Origin: Methylobacterium radiotolerans JCM 2831
Lineage (GTDB): Bacteria; Pseudomonadota; Alphaproteobacteria; Rhizobiales; Beijerinckiaceae
Assembly (NCBI RefSeq): GCF_000019725.1
Contig: NC_010505.1
Location: forward strand, 5,874,001-5,938,000
Direction of reading: 5' to 3'
Length of the DNA stretch: 64,000 nt
Shown here: piece after piece, positions 17,689 to 27,373 of the stretch
Position numbering within the stretch: the stretch's first letter is position 1
How the letters are laid out: every line of letters begins with the position of its first letter
The notes under the pieces: model-generated
The model's database searches: none
Told to the model about the DNA's origin: nothing
Seen by the model: the letters and a program-made list of their open reading frames with translations, nothing else
Translations under genes and position numbers: made by a program

Positions 17689-18468
17689 GTGACCAGCTTC
17701 GGGACCACCTTCCGGACCGTCGGGGCGCGGCGCGCCGCCGCCGCGTCGGCGCTCACCCTCGGTCTGGGCCTGGCAGGCCCGGCCGCCGCGATCGACGGCG
17801 GGTCGGCCGCCGGCCGTGATGCCCTGGCGCAGGCCACCGTGGCGATCGGCACGATCACCCAGCCCGAGGAGGCGCTGAAGCTGACCCGCTGCACCGGCGT
17901 GCTCATCGCGCCGGATCTCGTGCTCACGGCGGCCCACTGCGTGAACGGCGATCCGCTGGGCGCGCTGGTGGTGTTCTTCCGGGGCAGCGAGCCGGCGCGG
18001 CCGGTCTACGGCGCGCGGGTCGCCGCCCGCTACAGCCCCGATCCGGGGGAGATGCTGCCGAACGAGGCGTCGGGCGTCAGCCTCTCCGATCTCTCCCTCG
18101 ACCTCGCGGTCCTGCGCCTGACCGACCCGGTGCGCGACCGGCGGCCCGTGCCGCTGGCGGCGGATCCCGGCCGCGTTCCGAAGAGTCTGCGCATCGCCGG
18201 AGCCGGCCTCTCCGGCCGGACCGTCGGACGCCTGCGCACCGCCACGCTGACGCCGGTCGCGGCGAGCAGCACCGGGCTGACCATCGCCCGGGCCAACGGC
18301 GCCCGGGTCTGCTTCGGCGATTCGGGCGGCCCGGTCGTCGCGCAGGATCGCCGCGGCACCTACATCTGGGGCGTGGCCAGCGCGGTGATCAGCCGGGCCG
18401 CGCCCTGCGGCGGCTACGTGGTGATCGCGCCGGCCGCGCAGGTCTTCTCCGCCACCGGGACGCGGTGA
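17689..18468 (+). CDS. Secreted trypsin-like serine protease
   Basis: This 259-residue S1-family protease has a signal peptide (about residues 1-32, ending near PAAA). The complete catalytic triad is visible: His in LTAAHCVNG, Asp in LSLDLAVLRL and Ser in CFGDSGGPVVA. Cys residues flank the His and Ser motifs as in trypsin-type disulphides. The frame is open far upstream, but that part is a shadow of cysS. GTG 17689 gives a clean signal peptide with GGAG 12 bases upstream; GTG 17599 is another option. It should act in the periplasm or be secreted; substrate unknown. Confidence 0.85.
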   Translation: MTSFGTTFRTVGARRAAAASALTLGLGLAGPAAAIDGGSAAGRDALAQATVAIGTITQPEEALKLTRCTGVLIAPDLVLTAAHCVNGDPLGALVVFFRGSEPARPVYGARVAARYSPDPGEMLPNEASGVSLSDLSLDLAVLRLTDPVRDRRPVPLAADPGRVPKSLRIAGAGLSGRTVGRLRTATLTPVAASSTGLTIARANGARVCFGDSGGPVVAQDRRGTYIWGVASAVISRAAPCGGYVVIAPAAQVFSATGTR

Positions 18469-18493
18469 GGGCTTCGGACACCGCCGGAACGCG

Positions 18494-18527
18494 AAAACCC
18501 CGCGCGGCCGGACCGCGCGGGGTTTTT
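18494..18527. terminator. Bidirectional rho-independent terminator
   Basis: A perfect 10-bp GC stem (ccccgcgcgg with ccgcgcgggg, 5-base loop) is flanked by AAAA on the left and TTTTT on the right. It can therefore end both the protease gene (plus) and ctrA (minus), which converge here. Confidence 0.85.
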
Positions 18528-18550
18528 CACGGGACGGTGCGACCGGCGGA

Positions 18551-19252
18551 TCAGACCGCCATGCGCTCCTCGCCGTCCATCGGCTCGCGCAGCACGTAGC
18601 CGCGGCCCCAGACGGTCTCGATGTAGTTCTTGCCCTGGCTGGCGTTCGCGAGCTTCTTGCGCAGCTTGCAGATGAAGACGTCGATGATCTTCAACTCGGG
18701 CTCGTCCATGCCGCCGTAGAGATGGTTGAGGAACATCTCCTTGGTGAGGGTCGTGCCCTTCCGGAGCGAGAGGAGTTCCAGCATCTGGTACTCCTTGCCG
18801 GTGAGGTGCACCCGGGCGCCGCCGACCTCGACGGTCTTCTGATCGAGGTTCACGATCAGGTCGCCGGTGGTGATGACCGACTGGGCGTGGCCCTTCGAGC
18901 GGCGCACGATGGCGTGGATGCGCGCCACCAGCTCGTCCTTGTGGAACGGCTTGGTGAGGTAGTCGTCGGCGCCGAAGCCGAGGCCCTTCACCTTGTCCTC
19001 GATGCCGGCCATGCCGGACAGGATCAGGATCGGGGTCTTCACCTTCGCCACGCGCAGCGAGCGGAGCACCTCGTAGCCCGACATATCGGGCAGGTTCAGA
19101 TCGAGGAGGATGATGTCGTAGTCGTACAGCTTGCCGAGATCGACACCCTCTTCCCCGAGGTCGGTGGTGTAGGTGTTGAAGTTCTCGGACTTGAGCATCA
19201 GCTCGATGCTCTGCGCGGTCGCGCTGTCGTCCTCGATCAAAAGTACCCGCAT
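18551..19252 (-). CDS. ctrA: Cell-cycle response regulator CtrA
   Basis: This 233-residue OmpR-type regulator has an N-terminal receiver domain with acidic pocket EDD (7-9), phosphoacceptor Asp51 in LLDLNLP, and Lys in TKPF. The C-terminal winged helix spans about 125-230 ([19 protein letters not shown]). The sequence [20 protein letters not shown] is highly diagnostic of CtrA. In alphaproteobacteria CtrA controls motility, cell division and, in many, the cell cycle, via the CckA-ChpT relay. The C-terminus ends in small hydrophobic residues (RMAV), similar to the AA-type degron of Caulobacter CtrA but not identical. It is divergent from fliI across 419 bases with possible CcrM sites. Confidence 0.97.
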   Translation of the reverse strand: MRVLLIEDDSATAQSIELMLKSENFNTYTTDLGEEGVDLGKLYDYDIILLDLNLPDMSGYEVLRSLRVAKVKTPILILSGMAGIEDKVKGLGFGADDYLTKPFHKDELVARIHAIVRRSKGHAQSVITTGDLIVNLDQKTVEVGGARVHLTGKEYQMLELLSLRKGTTLTKEMFLNHLYGGMDEPELKIIDVFICKLRKKLANASQGKNYIETVWGRGYVLREPMDGEERMAV

Positions 19253-19671
19253 CGTCGGTCCCCAGCCCCGCCGGCCGCATCAGCGCGCAGACACGTCCCA
19301 GCCTTCGCCCGCCACCGGCCTGTGGACGGGCGCTCCGTCGCTCTTGACGTGGAACGCTATGGATTAATCGTTAACAAAACCTGATTCCTGCCCGCAAGCG
19401 TCTCGTTCGCAGTTCCGCGAGCTTGACAGGAGAAACATCGCCTCTCCGGTCACGCCCACGGTCCCGATTCCGTTCCGTCCGCGTCCAGGCCGCTCGCCCC
19501 CTTCGGCGTAAGTACTTCCTCCGCAACGATCCGATCCCCGGTGTTGTCCGTCGGACACACCGGTACGACTTCGTCGGGCGCGACCACGGCCGCGACCCGG
19601 ATCGAGCCGCTACGAGCCCGTGACCCGCAGTGTTAAGGAGGCCGGTAAACGAAGCGTTGAGAGCCAGGCCG
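19253..19671 (-). promoter_or_regulatory. 419-base ctrA/fliI intergenic regulatory region with GANTC sites
   Basis: No gene is supported. The region holds the promoters of ctrA (minus) and fliI (plus). Two GATTC copies (19383-19387 and 19466-19470) match the GANTC target of the CcrM methyltransferase, which controls ctrA transcription in Caulobacter. Between them and ctrA lies an AT-rich ttaatcgttaac segment. Two TTAA elements there have the wrong spacing for a full CtrA box. A TTAA...GTAAA pair lies at 19633-19650, close to fliI. Confidence 0.55.
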
Positions 19672-21024
19672 ATGACACAGGATCCGGCAAGATCCGTTGC
19701 TTCCCTCGCGTCGGCGCGGGCCGCCCTGGAGCGGATCGAGGTGCTGGAGACGTTCGGGCGGGTCGTGGCGATCCGCGGCCTGCTGGTCGAGGTCGCCGGA
19801 CCCGTGGCCGCGATGCGACTCGGCGGCCGGGTCGACGTCGAGGGCGCCAACGGCCACGGGCTGGTCCCGTGCGAGGTCATCGGCTTCCAGGGCGATCGGG
19901 CACTCGCGATGCCGTTCGGCTCGCTCGAAGGCGTGCGGCGCGGCTGCCCGGCCTATGTCCGCGACGAATCGGCCGGCGCGATCCGGCCCTCCGGCGCGTG
20001 GCTGGGCCGGGTGATCGACGCCCTCGGGCGGCCGGTCGACGGGCTCGGCCCCCTGGCGCAGGGGCCCGACGTCTATCCCCTGCGCGCGGATCCGCCCCCG
20101 GCCCATGCCCGCACCCGGGTCGGCGGTCCGCTCGATCTCGGCGTCCGATGCATCAACACCTTCCTGACCATGTGCGCGGGCCAGCGGATGGGCATCTTCG
20201 CCGGGTCGGGCGTCGGCAAGTCCGTGCTGCTGTCGATGCTCGCCCGCTACACGGCCGCCGACGTGGCGGTGATCGGCCTCGTGGGCGAGCGCGGCCGCGA
20301 GGTGCAGGAATTCCTCCAGGACGATCTGGGCGCCGCCGGCCTCGCGCGCTCGGTGGTCGTGGTGGCGACCTCCGACGAGCCGGCCCTGATGCGCCGGAAC
20401 GCGGCCTACGTGACCCTGTCGGTCGCCGAGCACTTCCGCGATCAGGGCGCCAAGGTCCTGTGCATGATCGACTCGATCACGCGCTTCGCCATGGCCCAGC
20501 GCGATATCGGCCTCGCCGCCGGCGAGCCGCCGACCGCCAAGGGCTACACGCCGACCGTCTTCTCGGAGCTGCCGCGCCTGCTCGAGCGCGCCGGCCCCGG
20601 GGTGGGGCAGGGGACGATCTCGGCCCTGTTCACCGTCCTGGTCGAGGGCGACGACCACAACGAGCCCGTGGCGGACGCGGTGCGTGGCATCCTCGACGGC
20701 CACATCGTCATGGAGCGCGCCATCGCGGAGCGCGGGCGCTACCCGGCGATCAACGTGTTGCGCTCGGTCTCGCGCACCATGCCGCGCTCCTGCGATCCGG
20801 CCTATCTCCCGGTCGTGCGGCGCGCGCGGCGGCTGCTGTCGACCTACGCCGACATGGAGGAGCTGATCCGCCTCGGCGCCTACCGGGCCGGCTCCTCCCA
20901 GGAGGTCGACGAGGCGGTCGCGCTCATGCCGCATCTTGAGGCTTTTCTGGGGCAGGGTAAGGAAGAAGCAACGTCCATCGGCGATGGTTACGCACGGCTC
21001 TCCGAGATCGTCGGCGGGGCCTAG
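19672..21024 (+). CDS. fliI: Flagellar export ATPase FliI
   Basis: This 450-residue protein is the F1-beta-like ATPase of the flagellar type III export apparatus. The Walker A motif reads [14 protein letters not shown] near residue 180. The [20 protein letters not shown] stretch and the Walker B segment [17 protein letters not shown] are typical of FliI/SctN. ATG 19672 matches the family length; the open frame from GTG 19630 adds 14 residues. The coupled fliJ gene is downstream, and flhA of the same machine lies 2 kb further on. Confidence 0.96.
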   Translation: MTQDPARSVASLASARAALERIEVLETFGRVVAIRGLLVEVAGPVAAMRLGGRVDVEGANGHGLVPCEVIGFQGDRALAMPFGSLEGVRRGCPAYVRDESAGAIRPSGAWLGRVIDALGRPVDGLGPLAQGPDVYPLRADPPPAHARTRVGGPLDLGVRCINTFLTMCAGQRMGIFAGSGVGKSVLLSMLARYTAADVAVIGLVGERGREVQEFLQDDLGAAGLARSVVVVATSDEPALMRRNAAYVTLSVAEHFRDQGAKVLCMIDSITRFAMAQRDIGLAAGEPPTAKGYTPTVFSELPRLLERAGPGVGQGTISALFTVLVEGDDHNEPVADAVRGILDGHIVMERAIAERGRYPAINVLRSVSRTMPRSCDPAYLPVVRRARRLLSTYADMEELIRLGAYRAGSSQEVDEAVALMPHLEAFLGQGKEEATSIGDGYARLSEIVGGA

Positions 21025-21173
21025 GCACTGTGGGCCGGGGCGTTAACGCTTCGGCGCGATCATGGTGCACGTGGGGGATTCGGGCGGGTCTGCCGTGGGC
21101 AGGCTCGCGCACAGGCTCGGTCCGGGCACGATCCCGGACGCGGCCTCAAGCGTTGCGTGGAGTGAGCGTCCTG

Positions 21174-21581
21174 ATGAAATCGCGTGACACGCTGATCCGC
21201 CTGCGCCGCTTCCAGGTCGACGAGAAGCGCCGGCGCGTGACCCAGATCGAGATGATGATGGCCGACTTCCAGCGCATGGCGGTGGAGCTCGATCGCGAGG
21301 TCGCCGTCGAGGAGGCCCGGGCCGGCATCACCGACGTCGGTCACTTCGCCTACCCGACCTACGCCCGCGCGGCGGCGACGCGCCGGGACAACATGATTCA
21401 GTCCGCCCAGGCGCTCGAGGGCCAGCTCGCCGAGGCGAAGGCCGAACTGGGCGAGGCGTTCGAGGAGCTCAAGAAGGTCGAGATCCTGAACGATCGCGAG
21501 CGGACCGCCGAGCGCGCTGCCGAATCGGCCCGCGACCAGGCCGCCATGGACGGGATCGGCCTCAACCGCGCCCGGGGCTGA
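21174..21581 (+). CDS. fliJ: Flagellar export protein FliJ
   Basis: This 135-residue protein is almost entirely helical and charged, with the two long coiled-coil stretches of FliJ (about residues 10-50 and 75-125). FliJ links FliI to FlhA and promotes export. Assignment rests on size, coiled coil and position after fliI, because FliJ sequences diverge strongly. ATG 21174 follows a GGAG element; an in-frame GTG at 21162 is the nearest alternative. A 149-base gap separates it from fliI, so a separate promoter is possible. Confidence 0.85.
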   Translation: MKSRDTLIRLRRFQVDEKRRRVTQIEMMMADFQRMAVELDREVAVEEARAGITDVGHFAYPTYARAAATRRDNMIQSAQALEGQLAEAKAELGEAFEELKKVEILNDRERTAERAAESARDQAAMDGIGLNRARG

Positions 21582-21723
21582 CGCGGTCCGGCGGGCCGCT
21601 GACCGGCTCCCGCGGCACGAAACCGTCACGATCACCTGACAAGGGGGATCGCGGCGGTCTCATGCCGCTTGCAGCGCGTCGCGTGCCGGCGCATCAGGGG
21701 CTCTCCCCAGGGCGTCGGTGTTC

Positions 21724-22791
21724 ATGAAGAAGATCAGCGAGTTCATCTGGCCCTTGATCGGCCTCGCGGCCGTCGTGATATCGGGCTACTTCCTCTATCA
21801 GGAATTGAAGACGACCTCGCTCTCGGCGATCTGGGCCGCGATTCTGGCGATCCCGCCGCACCGGATCCTGCTGGCGGCCCTCTCGACCCTGGTCGCCTAC
21901 GCGGCACTCGCCTGGTACGACCGGATCGCCCTGCTGCATCTGGGCGTCCGCCACATCTCGTGGCTCTTCGTCTCGCTGTGCTCGTTCACGACCTACGCGC
22001 TGTCGCACAATATCGGCGCCTCGGTCTTCTCGGGCGCGCTCGTCCGCTACCGGGCCTACACGGCCAAGGGCCTGACGGCGGCGCAGGTCGCCGTGCTGGT
22101 GGCGCTCTGCTCGTTCACCTTCTTCCTCGGGACCGTCCTCCTCGGCGGCTTCACGCTGGTGGTCGATCCGCACCTGCTGACGCGGCTCGAGGGCAAGCTG
22201 CCGGGCTTCCTCACCGATTCCAAGACCGCGCTGATCGTCGGCATCGGCATGCTGGGCTTCGTCGGCCTGTACGTGATCGGCTCGATCCTGCACCTGCGCC
22301 CGCTCCACATCCGCTCGTTCAAGCTCGAGTATCCCCGGCCCGGCATCATGGGACGCCAGCTTCTGGCGGCACCGCTGGAGCTCCTGGGCGCGGCGGGCAT
22401 CATCTACTTCGCTTTGCCGGAGGCGATGAATCCCGGCTTCATCCCGGTCCTGGCGATCTTCCTGGCCTCGTTCTCGGTGGCACTGGCCTCGCACGCGCCG
22501 GGCGGCCTCGGCGTGTTCGAGATCGTGTTCATCACCGCGATGCACATCACCGACGAGGCGCAGAAGGACGCGATCATCGCGGCGGTGATCATCTTCCGGA
22601 TCTTCTATTTCTGGCTGCCGGCGCTGGTCTCGGTGATCGTGGTGATCGCCTTCGAGCGCTCGCGGCTGGCCGCGGCGATCGGCTCGGCCGCGCACGGGCC
22701 CAAGGCGGCCGCCGTGCCGGAGCCGCCCGTCGTCGTTCCCGGCCTCGACGCGCACGAGATGGAGCGGGAGCTCAAGCAGAAGGCGATCTGA
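21724..22791 (+). CDS. YbhN/UPF0104-type (LPG synthase-like) integral membrane protein
   Basis: This 355-residue protein has about eight membrane helices and belongs to the YbhN/AglD family, related to the flippase half of lysylphosphatidylglycerol synthase. The motif SHNIGASVFSGALVRYR and the later SHAPGGLGVFEIVF are characteristic. It lacks the C-terminal aminoacyl-transferase domain of MprF, so lipid lysylation is not expected. A role in lipid or isoprenoid-linked substrate movement is inferred. ATG 21724 is used; GTG 21718 is a close alternative. Confidence 0.85.
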   Translation: MKKISEFIWPLIGLAAVVISGYFLYQELKTTSLSAIWAAILAIPPHRILLAALSTLVAYAALAWYDRIALLHLGVRHISWLFVSLCSFTTYALSHNIGASVFSGALVRYRAYTAKGLTAAQVAVLVALCSFTFFLGTVLLGGFTLVVDPHLLTRLEGKLPGFLTDSKTALIVGIGMLGFVGLYVIGSILHLRPLHIRSFKLEYPRPGIMGRQLLAAPLELLGAAGIIYFALPEAMNPGFIPVLAIFLASFSVALASHAPGGLGVFEIVFITAMHITDEAQKDAIIAAVIIFRIFYFWLPALVSVIVVIAFERSRLAAAIGSAAHGPKAAAVPEPPVVVPGLDAHEMERELKQKAI

Positions 22792-22973
22792 CAGGACTGG
22801 ACGCCGTCTCCACGAGCGCCATCACGCCGTCACGTCGGCCCTCAAGCGTCACACCGCACACCACTCCGGATCGTCTTGCCGCGTGCGCGCGCGGTTCGCG
22901 CCGATGCCTCTGAGGGCCCACGTGGCGGCTGCGGCGGCCCCGGCAGAGCGCCGGCGCCGCGGCCGGTCGATCC

Positions 22974-25130
22974 TCAGATCGAGTTCACCGTCCGCAGCCG
23001 CGCCCGCGGGTGGATCTCCGCCTGGCTCATCACCGGCGTCTCGCGGCGGAAGCGCTCGATGATCGAGCGCACGAAGGGGCGCGTCTGGGCCGAGGTGACC
23101 AGCACCGGCATCTCGCCCTGGCGCGCCGCCGTCTCGAAGCGGTCGCGCACGGTGTTGACGAACTCGCTGAGCTTCGAAGGCTGCATCGCGAGGTAGCGCT
23201 CCTCGCGCTCGCCCACGATCGACTCCATGAACGCCTGCTCCCAGGCCGGCGACAGGGTGATGATCGGCAGCATGCCGTTCGGATCCTGGTACTGCGCGCA
23301 GATCTGCCGGCCCAGGCGTGCCCGGACGTGCTCGACGACGTCGCGGGGGTTCTTCACGGCGCCCGCCACCTCGGCGACCGCCTCCACGATCGCCCCGAGA
23401 TCGCGGATCGAGACCCGCTCGGCGAGCAGGAACTGCAGCACGCGCTGGATGCCGGTGGTGGAGATCTGCGACGGCACGATCTCCTTGAGCAGCTCGGCGT
23501 GCTCCTTGGGCAGCTCGCGGAGCAGCTTCGAGACCTCGACGTGGTTGAGGAGCTCGGAGACGTGAGCCTTGATGACCTCGGTGAGATGCGTCGACACGAC
23601 GGTGGCGGCATCGACCACGGTGTAGCCCTTGAGCTGGGCCTGGTCGCGCAGGGCCGCGTCGATCCAGGTCGCCGGCAGGCCGAAGGTCGGCTCCAGCATG
23701 TGCTGCCCGGGCAGCTGAACCTGACCGCCCATCGGGTCCATCGCCATGAACTGGCCCGGGAAGATCCGGCCGGTGCCCGCCTCGATCTCCTTGACCCGGA
23801 CCACGTAGGCGTTGGCGTCGAGCTGGACGTTGTCGAGGATGCGCACCGACGGCATCACGAAGCCCAGTTCCGCGGCGAGCTGGCGGCGCAGGGCCTTGAT
23901 CTGGTCGGTGAGCCGGTCCTGGCCCTCGCCGTTGACCAGGGCGAGGAGCGCGTAGCCCATCTCGAGCTTGAGGTCGTCGAGCTTCAGCAGGTCGGTGACC
24001 GTCTCTTCCTTGGCGGCGCTGGCCGCCGCGACCGCGGCCGCATCCATCGGGACGCCCTGAGCGTCCAGGGGCGGCGCCAGCTTGGCGGTCTTGTTGATGC
24101 GCCACGCCGCGTAGCCGGCCCCGCCGCCCAGCAGGACGAAGGGCAGCATCGGCATGCCGGGCAGGAGGGCGATCAGCAGCATCACCGCCGCCGACATGCC
24201 CAGCGCCTTGGGATAATGCGCGAGCTGCTTGCCGAGCGCCTTGTCGGCGGCTCCGCGCACGCCGGCCTTCGAGACCAGCAGGCCCGCCGCCGTCGACACG
24301 ATCAGCGCGGGGACCTGGCTTGCCAGGCCGTCGCCGATGGTCAGCAGGGTGTAGCTCTTGGCGGCCTCCCCGAAGCTCAGGCCCTGCTGCGCCACGCCGA
24401 TGATGATGCCGCCGACCACGTTGATGAAGGTGATCAGCAGGGCCGCCACCGCGTCGCCGCGCACGAATTTCGAGGCACCGTCCATGGCGCCGAAGAAGGA
24501 GGACTCCTCCTCCAGGGCCGCGCGCCGAGCCTTCGCGGCCTTCTCGTCGATCAGGCCGGCCGACAGGTCGGCGTCGATCGCCATCTGCTTGCCGGGCATC
24601 GCGTCGAGGGTGAAGCGGGCCGCGACCTCGGCGATCCGGCCCGAGCCCTTCGTGATGACCACGAAATTCACGATGATCAGGATCGCGAACACGATGATCC
24701 CGATGACGAAGTTGCCCCCCATCACGAAGTGGCCGAAGGCCTCGATGACGTGGCCGGCCGCCGCCGTGCCCTCGTGGCCGTGGCCGAGGATGAGGCGCGT
24801 CGAGGCGAGGTTCAGGGCGAGCCGCAGCATCGTGGCGATGAGCAGCAGCGTCGGGAAGACGGTGAATTCCAGCGGATTGTCGATCGACAGGCCGGTCATC
24901 ATGATCAGGACCGACATGATGATCGACACGGCCAGCAGCAGGTCGAGCAGGATCGCCGGCAGCGGGAAGATGAGGACCGCCAGGATCCCCAGCACGCCGG
25001 TGGCAAAGAGGAGGTCCGACCGCTTCGACAGTGCCTGGAGGTCGCCGCGCGTCGGCAGCGTCAGCTGGCCGAGGACGGCCGCCGCCCCTGTCTGTGCCGG
25101 CGCGCTCGCCGTCTCTGCCATCGATGCCAC
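22974..25130 (-). CDS. flhA: Flagellar biosynthesis protein FlhA
   Basis: This 718-residue protein is the export-gate component FlhA. The N-terminal half (to about 340) has eight membrane helices with the FHIPEP-type region around GSGRIAEVAARFTLDAMPGK and DADLSAGLIDEKAAK. The C-terminal half (about 370-718) is the cytosolic ring domain that docks chaperone-substrate complexes, FliI and FliJ. Length matches the family. The start ATG 25130 has a CtrA-like box 62 bases upstream, fitting CtrA control of flagellar genes. Confidence 0.96.
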   Translation of the reverse strand: MASMAETASAPAQTGAAAVLGQLTLPTRGDLQALSKRSDLLFATGVLGILAVLIFPLPAILLDLLLAVSIIMSVLIMMTGLSIDNPLEFTVFPTLLLIATMLRLALNLASTRLILGHGHEGTAAAGHVIEAFGHFVMGGNFVIGIIVFAILIIVNFVVITKGSGRIAEVAARFTLDAMPGKQMAIDADLSAGLIDEKAAKARRAALEEESSFFGAMDGASKFVRGDAVAALLITFINVVGGIIIGVAQQGLSFGEAAKSYTLLTIGDGLASQVPALIVSTAAGLLVSKAGVRGAADKALGKQLAHYPKALGMSAAVMLLIALLPGMPMLPFVLLGGGAGYAAWRINKTAKLAPPLDAQGVPMDAAAVAAASAAKEETVTDLLKLDDLKLEMGYALLALVNGEGQDRLTDQIKALRRQLAAELGFVMPSVRILDNVQLDANAYVVRVKEIEAGTGRIFPGQFMAMDPMGGQVQLPGQHMLEPTFGLPATWIDAALRDQAQLKGYTVVDAATVVSTHLTEVIKAHVSELLNHVEVSKLLRELPKEHAELLKEIVPSQISTTGIQRVLQFLLAERVSIRDLGAIVEAVAEVAGAVKNPRDVVEHVRARLGRQICAQYQDPNGMLPIITLSPAWEQAFMESIVGEREERYLAMQPSKLSEFVNTVRDRFETAARQGEMPVLVTSAQTRPFVRSIIERFRRETPVMSQAEIHPRARLRTVNSI

Positions 25131-25191
25131 CCGCTGCCGCTCACCCGGGACGCGACCGGGACGTACCCGGCAAGATCTGCCGACCGGATGG

Positions 25192-25206
25192 TTAGCGCGG
25201 CGTTAA
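25192..25206. promoter_or_regulatory. CtrA-like box upstream of flhA (TTAG-N7-TTAA)
   Basis: TTAG, seven bases and TTAA lie 62 bases from the flhA start, one mismatch from the CtrA consensus. Flagellar class II genes are known CtrA targets in Caulobacter; binding here is inferred. Confidence 0.55.
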
Positions 25207-25358
25207 GATGCGGCCGACGGTGACGGGAACCGGGGCGGCCGCGATCGCTTGATCGGACGGCGAGAGCGTCGATCCGGCATCCGAACGAGTCCGGGTCCGG
25301 GCCGCCCGCGCCGCCGCCACGTCTCCGGGCCCAGGCCCGCGAATCCCGGGAGAGTTCG

Positions 25359-25955
25359 ATGGCCCTGCGCGCCCTGACCGCCCTGTTCGACGATTACGAC
25401 GCCGCCGCAGGTGCGGTGGACCGGCTGGAGGCCGCCGGCATTCCCCACGCGGACATCAGCATCATCGCGAACCGCGACGAGCCCGCGGCCCCGCAGCGGG
25501 CGCCGGGGGCCGCCGTGTCCCGACCGGTGGATGCGGCCGACTCCGCCGGCACCGGCGCCACGGTCGGCACGGTGCTGGGCGGCGGCGCCGGGCTGCTCGC
25601 GGGCCTGGGGCTGCTGGCGATACCGGGACTCGGCCCGGTGGTGGCGGCGGGCTGGCTCGTCGCCACCGTGACGGGGGCGGGCGTGGGGGCCGCGGCCGGC
25701 GGCCTGATCGGCGGCCTGACGGCGGCGGGTCTCAGCGCGGACGAGGCCGAGACCTACGCCGAGGGCGTGCGCCGGGGCGGCACCCTGGTGACGGTGCGCG
25801 CCGACGAGTCCCGGGCCGAGCGCGTCCTGTCCATTCTCGACCATGCGGGGTCGATCGATCTCGACGAGCGTGCCGAGGGCTGGCGGGCGCAGGGCTGGAC
25901 CGGCGGCACGATCGGCCCGGCGGCCGACGACCGGGGCACCGGGTCCGGCCGCTGA
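25359..25955 (+). CDS. General stress protein 17M-like protein with glycine-zipper segment
   Basis: This 198-residue protein starts with a fold seen in general stress protein 17M/YflT-type domains (ALFDDYDAAAGAVDRLEAAG). A long Gly/Ala-rich hydrophobic stretch (about residues 65-130) follows, with glycine-zipper pattern TVLGGGAGLLAGLGLLAIPG, which probably enters the membrane. The C-terminal part repeats the alpha/beta pattern (GGTLVTVRADESRAERVLSIL). Similar proteins in rhizobia are stress-induced, but the exact role is unknown. It stands alone between flhA and the capsule-export genes. Confidence 0.75.
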   Translation: MALRALTALFDDYDAAAGAVDRLEAAGIPHADISIIANRDEPAAPQRAPGAAVSRPVDAADSAGTGATVGTVLGGGAGLLAGLGLLAIPGLGPVVAAGWLVATVTGAGVGAAAGGLIGGLTAAGLSADEAETYAEGVRRGGTLVTVRADESRAERVLSILDHAGSIDLDERAEGWRAQGWTGGTIGPAADDRGTGSGR

Positions 25956-25995
25956 TGATCTCGGACCGTCCCCGGGAAGCCCGGCCGGGCGGTGG

Positions 25996-27237
25996 TCAGG
26001 TCATCATCTTCCGGGCGAACATCGCGGCGCCGAACAGGACGCCCGCGCCCGCGGTGATCAGCCCGATCATCAGGAGCCGCCGCGGCTCGGTGGAGGATTC
26101 CGCCTTAACCGGCTCGACGATCGGGCTGAAGAACTCGATCTGCCGGGCCGCGATGATGCGCGCGCGCTCGTGCGCGGTCAGCACCTGCTGATAGTATTTC
26201 TCGGCGTTCTTGCGGTCGTTCTCCAGGACCTCGAACTTGGTCAACGCGTCAGAGAGCAGGCGTTTCTGCTCCGGATCCTGGCTGGCGGATTGCCGCTCGA
26301 TCCGGGCGATGTTCTCGTCGATGTCCTTGATCTGCTGCTTGATGTCGATGATCCGGCGCGCGTCGGGCCCAAGGTCCCGCTGTCCGATGGCGAGCTGCAG
26401 TGCGAGGTTGATTCGGGAGGCCCGCAGTTCAGCGATCATCTTGACGTTGATGTCGTTCGTCTTCTGAGCGTCGAGCACGCCCTCGCGATTGCGCAGGTCG
26501 CGGGTCGCGAGGCGGATCTTGGTCATCCGCTCCTCGGCGAGCCGCAGCTCGCGCGTGCTCTCGGCGACCGCATCCTCGCGCGACTTGACGGTGAGGTCGT
26601 TCACCTTGCGCTCGGCCTCCTTCATGACGGCCTTGGCGATGGCGAGGGATTCCTCGGGATCGAAGGCCTCGACCTCCACCGACAGGATGCCGGATCCGGA
26701 CTCGACCTCGACGCCGACGCGCCGCTTCCAGTAGCGGAGGAACTTCTCGATCGGCTTCTCCGGATCGAACCGCGAGAAGTAGTCGATCGAATCGTTGCTG
26801 TACCACTGGCGCAGCGGCAGCTGCGCCTCGAGGAGCTCCAGCATCGGCCGGCTCAGGATGAACTCGCGCGTGATCAGCGTGTCCTGCGCCACCATCTGGT
26901 TCGCCATGCCGGAATTCGTGCCCCCGGTCTCCGAGGACGTCTTCTCGGCGGAGCCGAGGGCCGGCCGGATCGCGAACCGCGCCTCGGTGACGTAGCGATC
27001 CGAGGCGATCAGGCCGTAATAGACCGCGCCGGCGAGGGTCGGCAGCAGGAAGCAGACGACGAACAGGATCGGGATCCAGGGATCATTCTTGGCATCGGCC
27101 TGGTAGGATCGGATTCCCTTCTTGCGGTCGGCGAAGCGCGACATGCGCGCGATCTGCCGCAGCGACTCGCTGACAGCCTGCTGGCGGTCCGCGGGCGTGA
27201 CCGGCTGCCCCTCGGCCTTCCGGATCTCCATGTTCAT
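25996..27237 (-). CDS. Capsule polysaccharide export inner-membrane protein (KpsE/Wzz-like PCP)
   Basis: This 413-residue protein has one helix near the N-terminus (about residues 52-72) and one near the C-terminus (about 385-405). The periplasmic part between them is long, with coiled-coil sequence from about 210 to 350. This is the layout of polysaccharide co-polymerases of the KpsE/CtrB/BexC type, which bridge the ABC exporter to the outer membrane channel. ATG 27237 is used; the upstream 22 codons of the longer frame are atypical. The ATP-binding protein gene lies just upstream on the same strand, but the permease KpsM is absent here. Confidence 0.85.
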   Translation of the reverse strand: MNMEIRKAEGQPVTPADRQQAVSESLRQIARMSRFADRKKGIRSYQADAKNDPWIPILFVVCFLLPTLAGAVYYGLIASDRYVTEARFAIRPALGSAEKTSSETGGTNSGMANQMVAQDTLITREFILSRPMLELLEAQLPLRQWYSNDSIDYFSRFDPEKPIEKFLRYWKRRVGVEVESGSGILSVEVEAFDPEESLAIAKAVMKEAERKVNDLTVKSREDAVAESTRELRLAEERMTKIRLATRDLRNREGVLDAQKTNDINVKMIAELRASRINLALQLAIGQRDLGPDARRIIDIKQQIKDIDENIARIERQSASQDPEQKRLLSDALTKFEVLENDRKNAEKYYQQVLTAHERARIIAARQIEFFSPIVEPVKAESSTEPRRLLMIGLITAGAGVLFGAAMFARKMMT

Positions 27238-27373
27238 GGTCTGATTCCCGGCCTCCCCGGCCTCGAAGGTCGATCCGTCACCGGGATCCCGACCGCGCCG
27301 CACGCGGCGCCGCGATCGTCTCTCGCACGGCGAGGCGGCAAAAGCATGTCGTCACGGCCGGCCGCCGGCGCGG

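Noticed and set aside
19364..19374. Possible CtrA box in the ctrA promoter (two TTAA elements)
   Set aside because: The two TTAA are only three bases apart instead of seven, so they do not fit a CtrA box.
23010..25223. Plus-strand 737-codon frame opposite flhA
   Set aside because: Antisense of flhA, with low-complexity Arg/His/Gln sequence.
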